A stretch of 11,852 nucleotides of DNA from Pseudomonadota bacterium. GTDB lineage: Bacteria > Pseudomonadota > Alphaproteobacteria > UBA1280 > UBA12223. Positions 1 through 6,126 of this stretch are shown piece by piece. A model generated the notes under the pieces. The model saw only the letters and a program-made list of their open reading frames with translations, was not told where the DNA came from and did not search any database. The DNA is taken from NCBI GenBank assembly GCA_002937495.1, contig PTJW01000020.1:1-11852 (forward strand), given 5' to 3'. Position 1 is the first letter of the stretch. Each line of letters opens with the position of its first letter. Both the position numbers and the translations under genes were made by a program.

Positions 1-23
1 TAATATTAGGATGGATTTAATTT

Positions 24-458
24 ATGACAAAACAAGTTATTTTTAACAACCAAACAGAAACAGAAGACTTTGCAAAAGCTTTAGCATTAAAACTAAAGCC
101 TGGTAATGTTATTAGATTATTAGGCCCATTAGGTAGTGGTAAAAGCGTTATTGCAAGAACAATTATTAAAGCATTAGGAACAAAAGAAAAACACATCCCT
201 AGCCCAACTTACACACTTGTACAGGCTTATGATGATACAACAACGCCTATTGCACATATGGACCTGTACAGGCTTGATGATGCCGATGAAATTTTTGATT
301 TAGATATTGAATACTATCTAGAAAATGGAATTTTATTAGTTGAATGGCCACAAATTGCAGACATTCATTTACCGAAAAACTGTATTACTATTGAGTTTGA
401 ACCTTCTACTGAAGATTCTGATATTAGAAAAGCTACAGTTTCAGGTATTGAAATTTAA
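24..458 (+). CDS. tsaE: TsaE, ATPase of tRNA t6A37 synthesis
   Basis: This 144-residue protein matches the TsaE (YjeE) family, the small P-loop ATPase that works with TsaB and TsaD to make threonylcarbamoyl-adenosine at position 37 of ANN-decoding tRNAs in the cytoplasm. Visible motifs are the Walker A loop GPLGSGKS (residues 34-41), the SPTYTLVQ segment (60-67), the H-x-DLYRL motif (78-84) and VEWP (106-109). Length is normal for the family. The Walker A second residue is Pro where many relatives have Asp; the nucleotide-binding Gly, Lys and Ser are intact. The start is supported by an AGGA-like site about 10 bases upstream. A reading frame entering from the left edge could end in TAA at 18-20, three bases before this ATG, so tsaE may be the last gene of an operon whose earlier members lie outside the window. 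A strong terminator follows. Confidence 0.96.
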   Translation: MTKQVIFNNQTETEDFAKALALKLKPGNVIRLLGPLGSGKSVIARTIIKALGTKEKHIPSPTYTLVQAYDDTTTPIAHMDLYRLDDADEIFDLDIEYYLENGILLVEWPQIADIHLPKNCITIEFEPSTEDSDIRKATVSGIEI

Positions 459-465
459 AACATAA

Positions 466-488
466 AAAAGGCCCACAATGGGCCTTTT
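466..488. terminator. Bidirectional terminator between tsaE and the 85-residue membrane protein
   Basis: Perfect 10-bp inverted repeat (AAAAGGCCCA, CAA loop, TGGGCCTTTT). T-rich sequence follows on the plus strand and an A-run precedes it, so it can serve both convergent genes. Confidence 0.93.
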
Positions 489-493
489 ATTTA

Positions 494-751
494 TTATTCA
501 GATTCGTTATTTTCTTTAACAGATTTAATTCTTTGCATATCATATAAAGCTAAAAAGCCGATAAAGACAATTAAGAAGGCAATCCAAATACAGTAAAACG
601 AATATGTACTATACTTATTATAATCACTTAATTGAATGCTTACATATGGCTTGCCACTAACTTGATAATTTGCCATATAAGCTAAAATACCAGCAGCTAA
701 AATAAACACTAATAGAAGATATGAACATCCTTTAAAGATTTTGTCATACAT
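494..751 (-). CDS. Small two-helix membrane protein, unknown function
   Basis: This 85-residue protein is not recognised. It has two hydrophobic helices, roughly residues 9-27 and 52-70, joined by a polar loop of about 24 residues rich in Tyr and Ser, and a short charged C-terminal tail. The hairpin topology fits a small inner-membrane protein with both ends probably in the cytoplasm. A GAGGT ribosome-binding site lies about 7 bases before the ATG. It stands alone: the gene to its right, fliL, ends in its own terminator, and the shared terminator at 466-488 lies just past its stop. No catalytic or ligand-binding motif is visible, so no function is proposed. Confidence 0.75.
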   Translation of the reverse strand: MYDKIFKGCSYLLLVFILAAGILAYMANYQVSGKPYVSIQLSDYNKYSTYSFYCIWIAFLIVFIGFLALYDMQRIKSVKENNESE

Positions 752-830
752 AGTATACCTCGTTTAAAAAGTATATTAAGAGACTTAAGTTATAATAATA
801 AACTTCTTATTTTTTAAGTTTTAAAGATAT

Positions 831-861
831 AAAAAAAGAGCCTAAGATTAGACTCTCTTTT
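831..861 (-). terminator. Terminator of the fliS-fliL operon
   Basis: On the minus strand an AAAGAG...CTCTTT stem extends inward through TCTAA/TTAGG pairing to a very short loop, and is followed by a run of Ts. It starts 14 bases after the fliL stop. Confidence 0.8.
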
Positions 862-874
862 AATTATAAATAAT

Positions 875-1384
875 TTACTGAATTAGCATTTCTTTAAGTA
901 ATACATCTTTAACTTCTACAGGTTGTACAACTTGGTTAATTCTTAATAGTAAAGCCTCTTTAAGACGGTATGTACCAACTGAACCCCTTAAATCTTCTAA
1001 ACGAAGTTGGCGTAAGTAAGTTTGGTATTCGTCTGTAATTTTTGGCATTTGAGACTCTACAACTGCTTGATCTTCAGCACTTGCTAACTCTAATGATAAA
1101 ACAAGTTTTAAATATCTAATATTTGAAGAGTTACCAGATAAACTTACGATAATTTCTGGCATTTCAAAAAATACAGATGGAAGCTGAACAACCTCTTCAA
1201 CTGGTTTTTCTTCCTCTTTATCACCTGACATTAGTAAAAAGTAACCACCACCAGCTATTACAATAATTAACAAACCAATGATAACAAGCATTAAAACGCT
1301 AGATTTTTTCTTAGATTCACCTTCAGCACCTTCTGCTTCAGTACCTTCAGTTTGCGCTTCTTCTACTTTATTTTCTTCTGCCAT
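875..1384 (-). CDS. fliL: Flagellar basal-body-associated protein FliL
   Basis: FliL is a single-pass inner-membrane protein that forms a ring around the flagellar stator and supports motor torque. The 169-residue product has the family layout: an acidic, low-complexity cytoplasmic N-terminus (1-24), a Lys-rich stop signal (25-27), one hydrophobic helix (about 29-52), an acidic linker, and a periplasmic FliL domain from about residue 65. This ends in the typical motif VLLKEMLIQ. The phrase RYLKLVLSLEL (90-100) is also characteristic. It lies 26 bases downstream of fliS with a GGAG site before its ATG, so the two are probably co-transcribed. In many bacteria fliL sits beside fliM or motor genes; pairing it with fliS and nothing else is less usual. 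No other flagellar gene is in the window. Confidence 0.95.
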   Translation of the reverse strand: MAEENKVEEAQTEGTEAEGAEGESKKKSSVLMLVIIGLLIIVIAGGGYFLLMSGDKEEEKPVEEVVQLPSVFFEMPEIIVSLSGNSSNIRYLKLVLSLELASAEDQAVVESQMPKITDEYQTYLRQLRLEDLRGSVGTYRLKEALLLRINQVVQPVEVKDVLLKEMLIQ

Positions 1385-1410
1385 TTTTCTACTCCAACTA
1401 TTTTATATTA

Positions 1411-1821
1411 TTAAGCCATGATGTTATCTTTAGAAACATCTTTAACACCTTCTTTTTCACCCATTGCAATTTTAGCCCATGAAGTTCTTAAGATTTTTAA
1501 GTGTTTTAAAATTTCATCAACTGCTTCAACTGAGTTTTTATCTACTTCTAAAAACTGTCTTAATAAAAAGTTATAGATATTCTCTAGATTTTGAGCAATT
1601 TCACCACCTTTTTCCATATCTAATGTTTCAAGAAGGTGTTGTACAATATTTCTTGCTTTTAAAGCATTGTCATATCTTTTTTGAATGTCTTTTTCTTCGA
1701 TTGCTTGCCTTGTAATCATCATAAATCTAATAGCACCATCGTATAAAAGAACTACTCTTTCAGCTGGGCTTGCGTTTAAAATCTGTTGCTGTCTATAATG
1801 TTCTGCTGCACTAAGTGACAT
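1411..1821 (-). CDS. fliS: Flagellin export chaperone FliS
   Basis: FliS binds the C-terminus of newly made flagellin in the cytoplasm, prevents premature polymerisation and delivers it to the flagellar export gate. The 136-residue product carries the family's N-terminal signature, YRQQQILNASPAERVVLLYD, near its start and is helical throughout, as expected for the four-helix-bundle fold. I place the start at the ATG at 1821 rather than at the in-frame TTG six bases upstream. The AGGA site lies 7 bases from the ATG but would be only 2 bases from the TTG. Flagellin and FliD genes, common neighbours, are not present. fliL follows 26 bases downstream. Confidence 0.95.
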   Translation of the reverse strand: MSLSAAEHYRQQQILNASPAERVVLLYDGAIRFMMITRQAIEEKDIQKRYDNALKARNIVQHLLETLDMEKGGEIAQNLENIYNFLLRQFLEVDKNSVEAVDEILKHLKILRTSWAKIAMGEKEGVKDVSKDNIMA

Positions 1822-1860
1822 AGTCAAATCCTTTTTATTTTTATATAATTTCTACCAATT

Positions 1861-1889
1861 ATTTTCTTATAAATTTAAAGTTTTGTCAA
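1861..1889 (-). promoter_or_regulatory. Candidate fliS promoter
   Basis: A perfect -35 (TTGACA, 1884-1889) is followed after 17 bases by a poor -10 (GAAAAT, 1861-1866), about 40 bases before the fliS ATG. No sigma28-like or sigma54-like site was evident. Confidence 0.35.
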
Positions 1890-1918
1890 GGTTATTCAAT
1901 ATATTTAGCTATTTAAAT

Positions 1919-1949
1919 AAAAAAAGAGAGTATCTAACCCTCTTTTTTT
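1919..1949 (-). terminator. Terminator overlapping the 3' end of the six-cysteine gene
   Basis: The 5' arm is formed by the gene's last codons (Lys-Lys-Glu) and the TAG stop at 1934-1936 lies in the loop. The stem is about 8 bp (AAAAAGAG/CTCTTTTT) and is followed by a T-run on the minus strand. Confidence 0.75.
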
Positions 1950-2479
1950 AGTGTTACGCAGTCATATTTAGTTGTTTTATGACTACTTTTTATCCATTTT
2001 GACCAACTATTCGCTTTAATTTTAACTCCCTTAGCCAAAAGCTTATTATCTCCAGAAAAAAAGTCGCATTCGATTGCTCTATCAGTAAAGTCATTAAAAA
2101 AACTTATATATCTTTGGAAATCACTAAACCGTTCTTTAAGTAATGAGCTTAATAAAACTTCATTTTGATATTCAATCTGACAATCTAGTGAATAAACTTG
2201 CTTACCCCTTATTGCCTTAAGGTTAAGTGAACTTTGCTCGGTCAATGGCAAAAAAACACTATGGTTAAAACCTGCATATGTTAAAACGCACATATAGTCT
2301 GCTAAATAACTTGTATTAAATAAAACAAAATTTAAATTATTGCAGTTATTAGACTTATACAACCTAACTTCTTTTTGTCTAGAAATATAGGCTAAAGGTT
2401 CGTTTTGCAATATACACTGATTAGCATAAGCTGGTTTAAAAATAAACATACAGAAAATTAAGAAAAGTAAATGCTTCAT
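1934..2479 (-). CDS. Secreted six-cysteine protein (member A of a local family)
   Basis: The function of this 181-residue protein is not recognised. An N-terminal hydrophobic segment ending in AYA gives a clear Sec signal peptide, with cleavage after about residue 19 and no lipobox. Six cysteines follow at 22, 46, 64, 100, 138 and 174. These spacings (24, 18, 36, 38, 36) nearly match those of the neighbour at 2542-3120 (24, 18, 35, 36, 35), so the two are tandem paralogues. The core motif is CNN (46-48), then L-x-N, then Y-x-C-x3-Y around Cys64. Even cysteine number and export suggest up to three disulfides in the periplasm. The GAGAGG ribosome-binding site lies 5 bases before the ATG. No independent promoter is obvious in the 62 bases upstream, so expression may depend on read-through from the upstream paralogue. 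Confidence 0.8.
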   Translation of the reverse strand: MKHLLFLIFCMFIFKPAYANQCILQNEPLAYISRQKEVRLYKSNNCNNLNFVLFNTSYLADYMCVLTYAGFNHSVFLPLTEQSSLNLKAIRGKQVYSLDCQIEYQNEVLLSSLLKERFSDFQRYISFFNDFTDRAIECDFFSGDNKLLAKGVKIKANSWSKWIKSSHKTTKYDCVTLKKEG

Positions 2480-2500
2480 AAGAACCTCTCAAGAAACAAT

Positions 2501-2531
2501 AAAAAAAGAGGCTGCAACAACAACCTCTTTT
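2501..2531 (-). terminator. Terminator between the two six-cysteine paralogues
   Basis: AAAAGAGG/CCTCTTTT arms of 8 bp flank a 12-base loop, with a run of seven Ts on the minus strand. The long loop and modest stem may allow read-through into the next gene. Confidence 0.75.
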
Positions 2532-2541
2532 AAATTAAAAA

Positions 2542-3120
2542 CTATAAGTCTTCACACTTTGACTTTAGCTTTGTTCGAAAACCGTCAAACACAAACCAGT
2601 CGGTTTGAAGGTTTGGCTTAACAACTGCATTGTAATCATAATCAGCATTTAGATACTGGCATGACAAAGTGTTATTAGTAGTATTAATCATACTAAAATA
2701 CCACACGCCTTTTTCAACCTTGTATTTGAAACCTCCGTTTCGCTGCTCTGGCATTTGGTAATGCTCACAGTAAATTTCTGGTTGGAATCCGCGCACTGAA
2801 AAAAATTGACTATCACCTTTAGAATTTGGCATCATATACAATACATCAGATGATGAGGCATAATAAATATCACAACGATATTGTGTGATATTTGATGGAT
2901 TTTCTAAGGTAACAGTAATATTATTACAATCTTCAGTTTTTGTTAGTTTAACTTCTTGGCTTTTACCTAAGCCTGTTGTGTAGCTTGAACCGTAGCTACA
3001 TAAATTAGCATTAATTTGCTGTTCTGTAAGGTTTGACTCTGCTGGTTGTTTAGTTACACTAGTACTTTGACAACCAACCAAAAAACTTATAGCTACAACA
3101 GACCATAATAGACTTTTCAT
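2542..3120 (-). CDS. Six-cysteine lipoprotein (member B of a local family)
   Basis: This 192-residue protein has no domain I can name. Its N-terminus is a lipoprotein signal peptide with lipobox FLVGC, giving lipidated Cys17. A Ser/Thr/Gln-rich linker (18-40) would tether a globular domain to the membrane. That domain has six cysteines, at 41, 65, 83, 118, 154 and 189, spaced almost exactly as in the adjacent paralogue at 1934-2479, and the motif CNNITVTLEN...Y-x-C-x3-Y (65-87). The first four cysteines also match the spacing in the proteins at 3572-3910 and 8083-8493. Ser after the lipid Cys does not look like an inner-membrane retention signal, so the outer membrane is the likelier location. 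An AGGAGG site lies 5 bases before the ATG, and a near-consensus promoter lies upstream. Confidence 0.83.
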   Translation of the reverse strand: MKSLLWSVVAISFLVGCQSTSVTKQPAESNLTEQQINANLCSYGSSYTTGLGKSQEVKLTKTEDCNNITVTLENPSNITQYRCDIYYASSSDVLYMMPNSKGDSQFFSVRGFQPEIYCEHYQMPEQRNGGFKYKVEKGVWYFSMINTTNNTLSCQYLNADYDYNAVVKPNLQTDWFVFDGFRTKLKSKCEDL

Positions 3121-3163
3121 AAAGTCCTCCTTTAAAATTAACTAAGCCATTGCAAGTAGCTAC

Positions 3164-3192
3164 ATTATAATAGCTATACAACTAAATTTCAA
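3164..3192 (-). promoter_or_regulatory. Promoter of the six-cysteine lipoprotein gene
   Basis: TTGAAA (3187-3192), a 17-base spacer and a perfect TATAAT (3164-3169), about 44 bases before the ATG at 3120. It is the best sigma70-type match in the window. Confidence 0.75.
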
Positions 3193-3230
3193 GCTTGGTA
3201 TTCTTTTATATAAACTAGCAAAATACAAAA

Positions 3231-3259
3231 AAATAAAGAGGCTATTAGCCTCTTTATTT
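3231..3259 (-). terminator. Terminator of the zinc-ribbon gene
   Basis: Perfect 13-bp arms (AAATAAAGAGGCT / AGCCTCTTTATTT) around a 3-base loop, starting 11 bases after the stop codon and followed by T-rich DNA on the minus strand. Confidence 0.9.
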
Positions 3260-3270
3260 TTAACTTTCGA

Positions 3271-3489
3271 TTAGCAGTCGAATAAACCTTTACCTTTTTT
3301 ATTTTTTGAAATGCAGCTTTGGCAATTGCCTTGAGCATCAAGGTTACTATTACAAGACTTACATTTTCCAGAGTTTAACCAACAACGGTCGTTATCTTCT
3401 TTTTTACATTGTGGGCATGTTTTGCTACCCATGAATCCAGACTCGTAAGGTACATCGTGCTTAGGGCACTTATCAGAACTACCAAACAT
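3271..3489 (-). CDS. Small double zinc-ribbon protein
   Basis: This 72-residue cytoplasmic protein is built around metal-binding pairs. CPKH (8-11) with CPQC (25-28) could form one zinc site and CKSC (43-46) with CQSC (56-59) a second. Two further cysteines are at 36 and at the last residue, 72. No other domain is present. Such stand-alone zinc ribbons can bind nucleic acid or protein, but nothing here shows which. I chose the ATG at 3489, with an AAAGGTGG site just upstream, over an in-frame GTG at 3498 that lies inside that site. It follows the four-cysteine lipoprotein gene by 82 bases with no hairpin between, so the two may share a transcript, although a weak promoter candidate lies in the gap. 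Confidence 0.8.
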   Translation of the reverse strand: MFGSSDKCPKHDVPYESGFMGSKTCPQCKKEDNDRCWLNSGKCKSCNSNLDAQGNCQSCISKNKKGKGLFDC

Positions 3490-3534
3490 AGTTACCACCT
3501 TTAGGTATTAAGAAACGCAACATTGCATAATTTA

Positions 3535-3563
3535 AATGTAATAATAAGAAATTCATATTTCAA
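3535..3563 (-). promoter_or_regulatory. Weak promoter candidate for the zinc-ribbon gene
   Basis: TTGAAA (3558-3563), a 17-base spacer and TACATT (3535-3540), about 46 bases before the ATG. The -10 matches only four of six consensus bases. Confidence 0.35.
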
Positions 3564-3571
3564 GATATTAA

Positions 3572-3910
3572 CTACTTTTTGTTATAAACTTCACAGTTAA
3601 AGCCATAATCATAGTCTTCACTATTTTGATTTAAAGTAAATGTAACTACACTTCCTGGAGTAAACAAAAAAGTTCTTAAATGTCCCTTATATGAAACTTC
3701 GCATTCATATGTTTTAGTTGATGAATAGTTTTTAATTGTCATATGATCTTTACCACATATTGGGAAAAAACCAATAGCAACTTCATGAGACATTTCACTA
3801 TGAACACCTTTATTCTCATAAACACATTTATCAGCTTTCTCAGACTTAACTGAACAACCTTGCAATAGCATAAAAATGCTAATGCTTAATAATAGATATA
3901 GCTTTTTCAT
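3572..3910 (-). CDS. Four-cysteine lipoprotein (member C of a local family)
   Basis: This 112-residue predicted lipoprotein is not recognised. A Lys-Lys N-terminus, a hydrophobic stretch and the lipobox LLQGC put the lipidated Cys at residue 19. Four more cysteines at 29, 52, 70 and 106 give spacings 23, 18 and 36, which match the first four cysteines of the two larger paralogues at 1934-3120. Around the third cysteine the motif IKN...Y-x-C-x3-Y is shared. It therefore looks like the minimal one-domain version of the family. I chose the ATG at 3910, preceded by GAGG at 6 bases, over the ATG at 3925, which has no ribosome-binding site and would add five residues before the signal peptide. A TATAAT lies about 38 bases upstream but lacks a good -35. 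Confidence 0.82.
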   Translation of the reverse strand: MKKLYLLLSISIFMLLQGCSVKSEKADKCVYENKGVHSEMSHEVAIGFFPICGKDHMTIKNYSSTKTYECEVSYKGHLRTFLFTPGSVVTFTLNQNSEDYDYGFNCEVYNKK

Positions 3911-4005
3911 AACTAACCTCACCATATAAAAAAATAGAACATAACTAGTATTTATTATAAGTAATTCTATATTATATTTTTTTTATAAGTATTACAACAG
4001 ATTAC

Positions 4006-4034
4006 TTGATTTTTAAGTAAAAATATTTTATGTT
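4006..4034 (+). promoter_or_regulatory. Candidate trmFO promoter
   Basis: TTGATT (4006-4011), a 17-base spacer and TATGTT (4029-4034), 33 bases before the trmFO ATG. It sits in the divergent region shared with the lipoprotein gene that ends its upstream side at 3910. Confidence 0.55.
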
Positions 4035-4067
4035 GTCACAAGTTAATAAAGTTAAAAGGATATTTAA

Positions 4068-5405
4068 ATGCAAAAACAAGTAATTATTATTGGCGGCGGC
4101 TTAGCAGGTTCTGAATGTGCATGGCAGTTAGTTAATGCAGGTGTTAAAGTTAAAATGTTTGAAATGAGAGGCTCAAAGCCTACTTCTGTCCATAAAACAG
4201 ATACTTTAGCAGAGCTAGTTTGCTCAAACTCGTTTAGAGGTGCTGATAAAAGCAAAAATGCTGTTGGTATGCTACACCATGAATTAAGATGCTTAAATTC
4301 ACTTATTCTAAAAGCAGCTGATAATAATGCAGTACCTGCTGGTGGTGCTTTAGCTATGGATAGAGAACTATTTGCAAACCAAGTGCAAGAATCATTACTA
4401 AACCACGAGTTATTTACATTAGAAAGAAAAGAAATTACATCTTTAGACGAATTTAAAGATGATATTGTTGTAATTGCTACAGGTCCTTTAACATCTGAAG
4501 ATTTAGCTAAGAATATATTAAAATTAACAGGCGAAGATGCTATTGAGTTTTTTGATGCTGTTGCACCTATTGTTGCAGCTGATAGTATTGATATGAGCAA
4601 AGCATGGAAGCAATCGCGTTATGATAAAGGTGACGCTGACTACATTAACTGTGGTATGAACAAAGAAGAATACTATAACTTTATTAACGAAATTAAAAAA
4701 GCTGAAGAAGCTATTGCACATAACCCTGATGATAAATACTTTGATGGGTGCCTACCTATTGAGGTTATGATTGAAAGAGGTGATGAAACTTTAAGGTTTG
4801 GCCCATTAAAGCCAAAAGGCTTAACAAACGCACATAACCCTGAAGAAAAACCTTATGCGGTTGTTCAATTAAGAATGGATAACAAGCTTGGTACTCTTTA
4901 TAATATGGTTGGTTTCCAAACTCGTCTTAAATGGGGTGAGCAAGCAAGAATTTTCAAAATGATTCCAGGTTTAGAAAATGCTGACTTTGAAAGATTTGGC
5001 GTAATCCACAAAAACACATTTATTAACTCACCAAAACTATTAAATGCAGACTTAAGCATGAAAGAACAAAGCAATATTTACTTTGCAGGGCAAGTTAGTG
5101 GTGTTGAAGGTTATGTTGAGTCAACTGCTATGGGTTGCCTAGCAGGTCGTATTATTGCATCTAAAGTAAAAGGTGAACAATTTAACCTACCACCAGAAAC
5201 AACAATGCTAGGTGGCTTAATTCGACACATTACAGGTAATGCTGATGTGAAAACATTCCAGCCTATGAACATTACCTATGGCCTATTACCACCACTTGAA
5301 TCTACAAGATTTGAAAATGGTAAAAAAATGAAAAAAACAGATCGTAAAGAACAACACTCTATTAGATCAGAAAAAGACTTTAACATTTGGTTAGAAACTT
5401 TATAA
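4068..5405 (+). CDS. trmFO: TrmFO, folate- and FAD-dependent tRNA m5U54 methyltransferase
   Basis: TrmFO methylates uridine 54 in the T-loop of tRNAs, taking the carbon from methylenetetrahydrofolate and reducing it with FADH2 in the cytoplasm. The 445-residue length is normal. The N-terminal FAD-binding motif GGGLAGSE is at residues 9-16, ELVCSNSFRG holds Cys52, and DGCLPIEVMIERG holds Cys228. These correspond to the two cysteines important in the Bacillus subtilis enzyme. The C-terminal phrase FQPMNITYGLLPPLE is also typical. Many Gammaproteobacteria use the unrelated TrmA, whereas Firmicutes and many Alphaproteobacteria use TrmFO, which supports the taxonomic reading. A GGAT ribosome-binding site precedes the ATG. 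It is a single-gene unit facing the minus-strand genes on both sides. Confidence 0.97.
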   Translation: MQKQVIIIGGGLAGSECAWQLVNAGVKVKMFEMRGSKPTSVHKTDTLAELVCSNSFRGADKSKNAVGMLHHELRCLNSLILKAADNNAVPAGGALAMDRELFANQVQESLLNHELFTLERKEITSLDEFKDDIVVIATGPLTSEDLAKNILKLTGEDAIEFFDAVAPIVAADSIDMSKAWKQSRYDKGDADYINCGMNKEEYYNFINEIKKAEEAIAHNPDDKYFDGCLPIEVMIERGDETLRFGPLKPKGLTNAHNPEEKPYAVVQLRMDNKLGTLYNMVGFQTRLKWGEQARIFKMIPGLENADFERFGVIHKNTFINSPKLLNADLSMKEQSNIYFAGQVSGVEGYVESTAMGCLAGRIIASKVKGEQFNLPPETTMLGGLIRHITGNADVKTFQPMNITYGLLPPLESTRFENGKKMKKTDRKEQHSIRSEKDFNIWLETL

Positions 5406-5410
5406 AAAAC

Positions 5411-5438
5411 AAAAGCCACTCATCTTCGAGTGGCTTTT
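5411..5438. terminator. Bidirectional terminator between trmFO and the pseudopilin gene
   Basis: Perfect 11-bp stem (AAAAGCCACTC / GAGTGGCTTTT) with a 6-base loop. T-rich sequence follows in both directions, and it lies between two convergent genes. Confidence 0.93.
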
Positions 5439-5441
5439 ATT

Positions 5442-6023
5442 TTAGTTTGCAGGAGGTAAATCCATTGGAGCATATTTTAAATACGCTCTGCTATCTCTAT
5501 ATCTAAAATTACCATTTTTAGGATCATCTTCACCATCTACCATAATATCAACATTACTATTAATTACCTTATCTCCACTGGCTATGTGAATCCATAAATA
5601 ACAAGTAGAATTTGACACACAAACTTCATCAGGATACCAGTTTTTATCATCTCCCCATGTTGTATCCAAAGCTGACACAATATGAATATTACCATATTCA
5701 GGGTGTCCTAAAATTTCAGCACTGTTACCTTCTGAGTAAGATAAATAAGGCCCTTTCCAACCATCTTTTGATGATGATACTAACTCTGCTGTATATCTAT
5801 GATATATACCTGTTACTGTATTACTTTGGTATTTAATATCAGATCCAGTATCTAAATAATATTGCTCCCAAGCTTTTCCTATTTCTTGCATTGTAGTTAA
5901 AAAAGCTGTAGCTTTTGATTGCTGTATAGCACTGTATAATGCTGCCCCTGATATTACAGATAATGCTCCAAATATTGCTAATGCTATTCTAGCGTCTAAG
6001 CCAAACATTGCGCCTTTTTTCAT
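5442..6023 (-). CDS. Type IV pilin-like / pseudopilin-like protein
   Basis: The 193-residue product has a short Lys-Lys leader, then MFGLDARIALAIFG and a hydrophobic helix to about residue 32. This continues into an amphipathic helix (33-58) that reads like the long N-terminal helix of pilins. The C-terminal domain contains DGWKGPYL (87-94), similar to the conserved turn of type II secretion pseudopilins, a Cys135/Cys141 pair, and an acidic DGEDDPKNGNFRY segment (163-175) resembling the calcium-loop region of major pseudopilins. The prepilin site is not canonical: cleavage after Gly4 or Ala5 is possible, and with Ala5 an Asp sits at mature position 5 where Glu is usual. No assembly ATPase, platform protein or prepilin peptidase is nearby, so it could serve a type II secretion system, a pilus or another machine. 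Its ribosome-binding site (AAGGG) is somewhat distant. Confidence 0.7.
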   Translation of the reverse strand: MKKGAMFGLDARIALAIFGALSVISGAALYSAIQQSKATAFLTTMQEIGKAWEQYYLDTGSDIKYQSNTVTGIYHRYTAELVSSSKDGWKGPYLSYSEGNSAEILGHPEYGNIHIVSALDTTWGDDKNWYPDEVCVSNSTCYLWIHIASGDKVINSNVDIMVDGEDDPKNGNFRYRDSRAYLKYAPMDLPPAN

Positions 6024-6088
6024 TAATAAAACCCTTTTTTTATATAAATATAATTAAAATATTAACAAATCAGTTAACAACTAGCAAT

Positions 6089-6125
6089 AAAAAACCACCT
6101 AATATAAAATACTAGGTGTTTTTTT
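6089..6125 (-). terminator. Terminator of the first DMT-GGDEF cassette (repeat copy 1)
   Basis: CACCTA/TAGGTG stem with flanking A- and T-runs directly after the TAG stop at 6127. It is nearly identical to the hairpin at 8046-8084, with one G missing from one arm. Confidence 0.88.
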
Positions 6126-6126
6126 A

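Noticed and set aside
752..874. Possible small RNA or extra gene between fliL and the 85-residue membrane protein
   Set aside because: Apart from the fliL terminator the 120 bases hold only A+T-rich sequence with stops in all frames, and no convincing promoter and hairpin pair.
1479..1715. Plus-strand open frame inside fliS
   Set aside because: It lies entirely opposite the recognisable FliS sequence, and its Leu/Phe-rich translation is typical of an antisense shadow.
4064..4600. Long open frame of 178 codons on the minus strand inside trmFO
   Set aside because: It is antisense to the well-conserved TrmFO N-terminal half, its product is Ser/Asn/Leu-rich without motifs, and it lacks a ribosome-binding site. 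It reflects codon bias of the real gene.
4524..4721. Second minus-strand open frame within trmFO
   Set aside because: It is also antisense to conserved TrmFO sequence, is Phe/Val-rich, and has no supporting signals.
5612..5836. Plus-strand open frame within the pseudopilin-like gene
   Set aside because: It is opposite a gene with a coherent signal segment, ribosome-binding site and terminator. The translation has no domain features.
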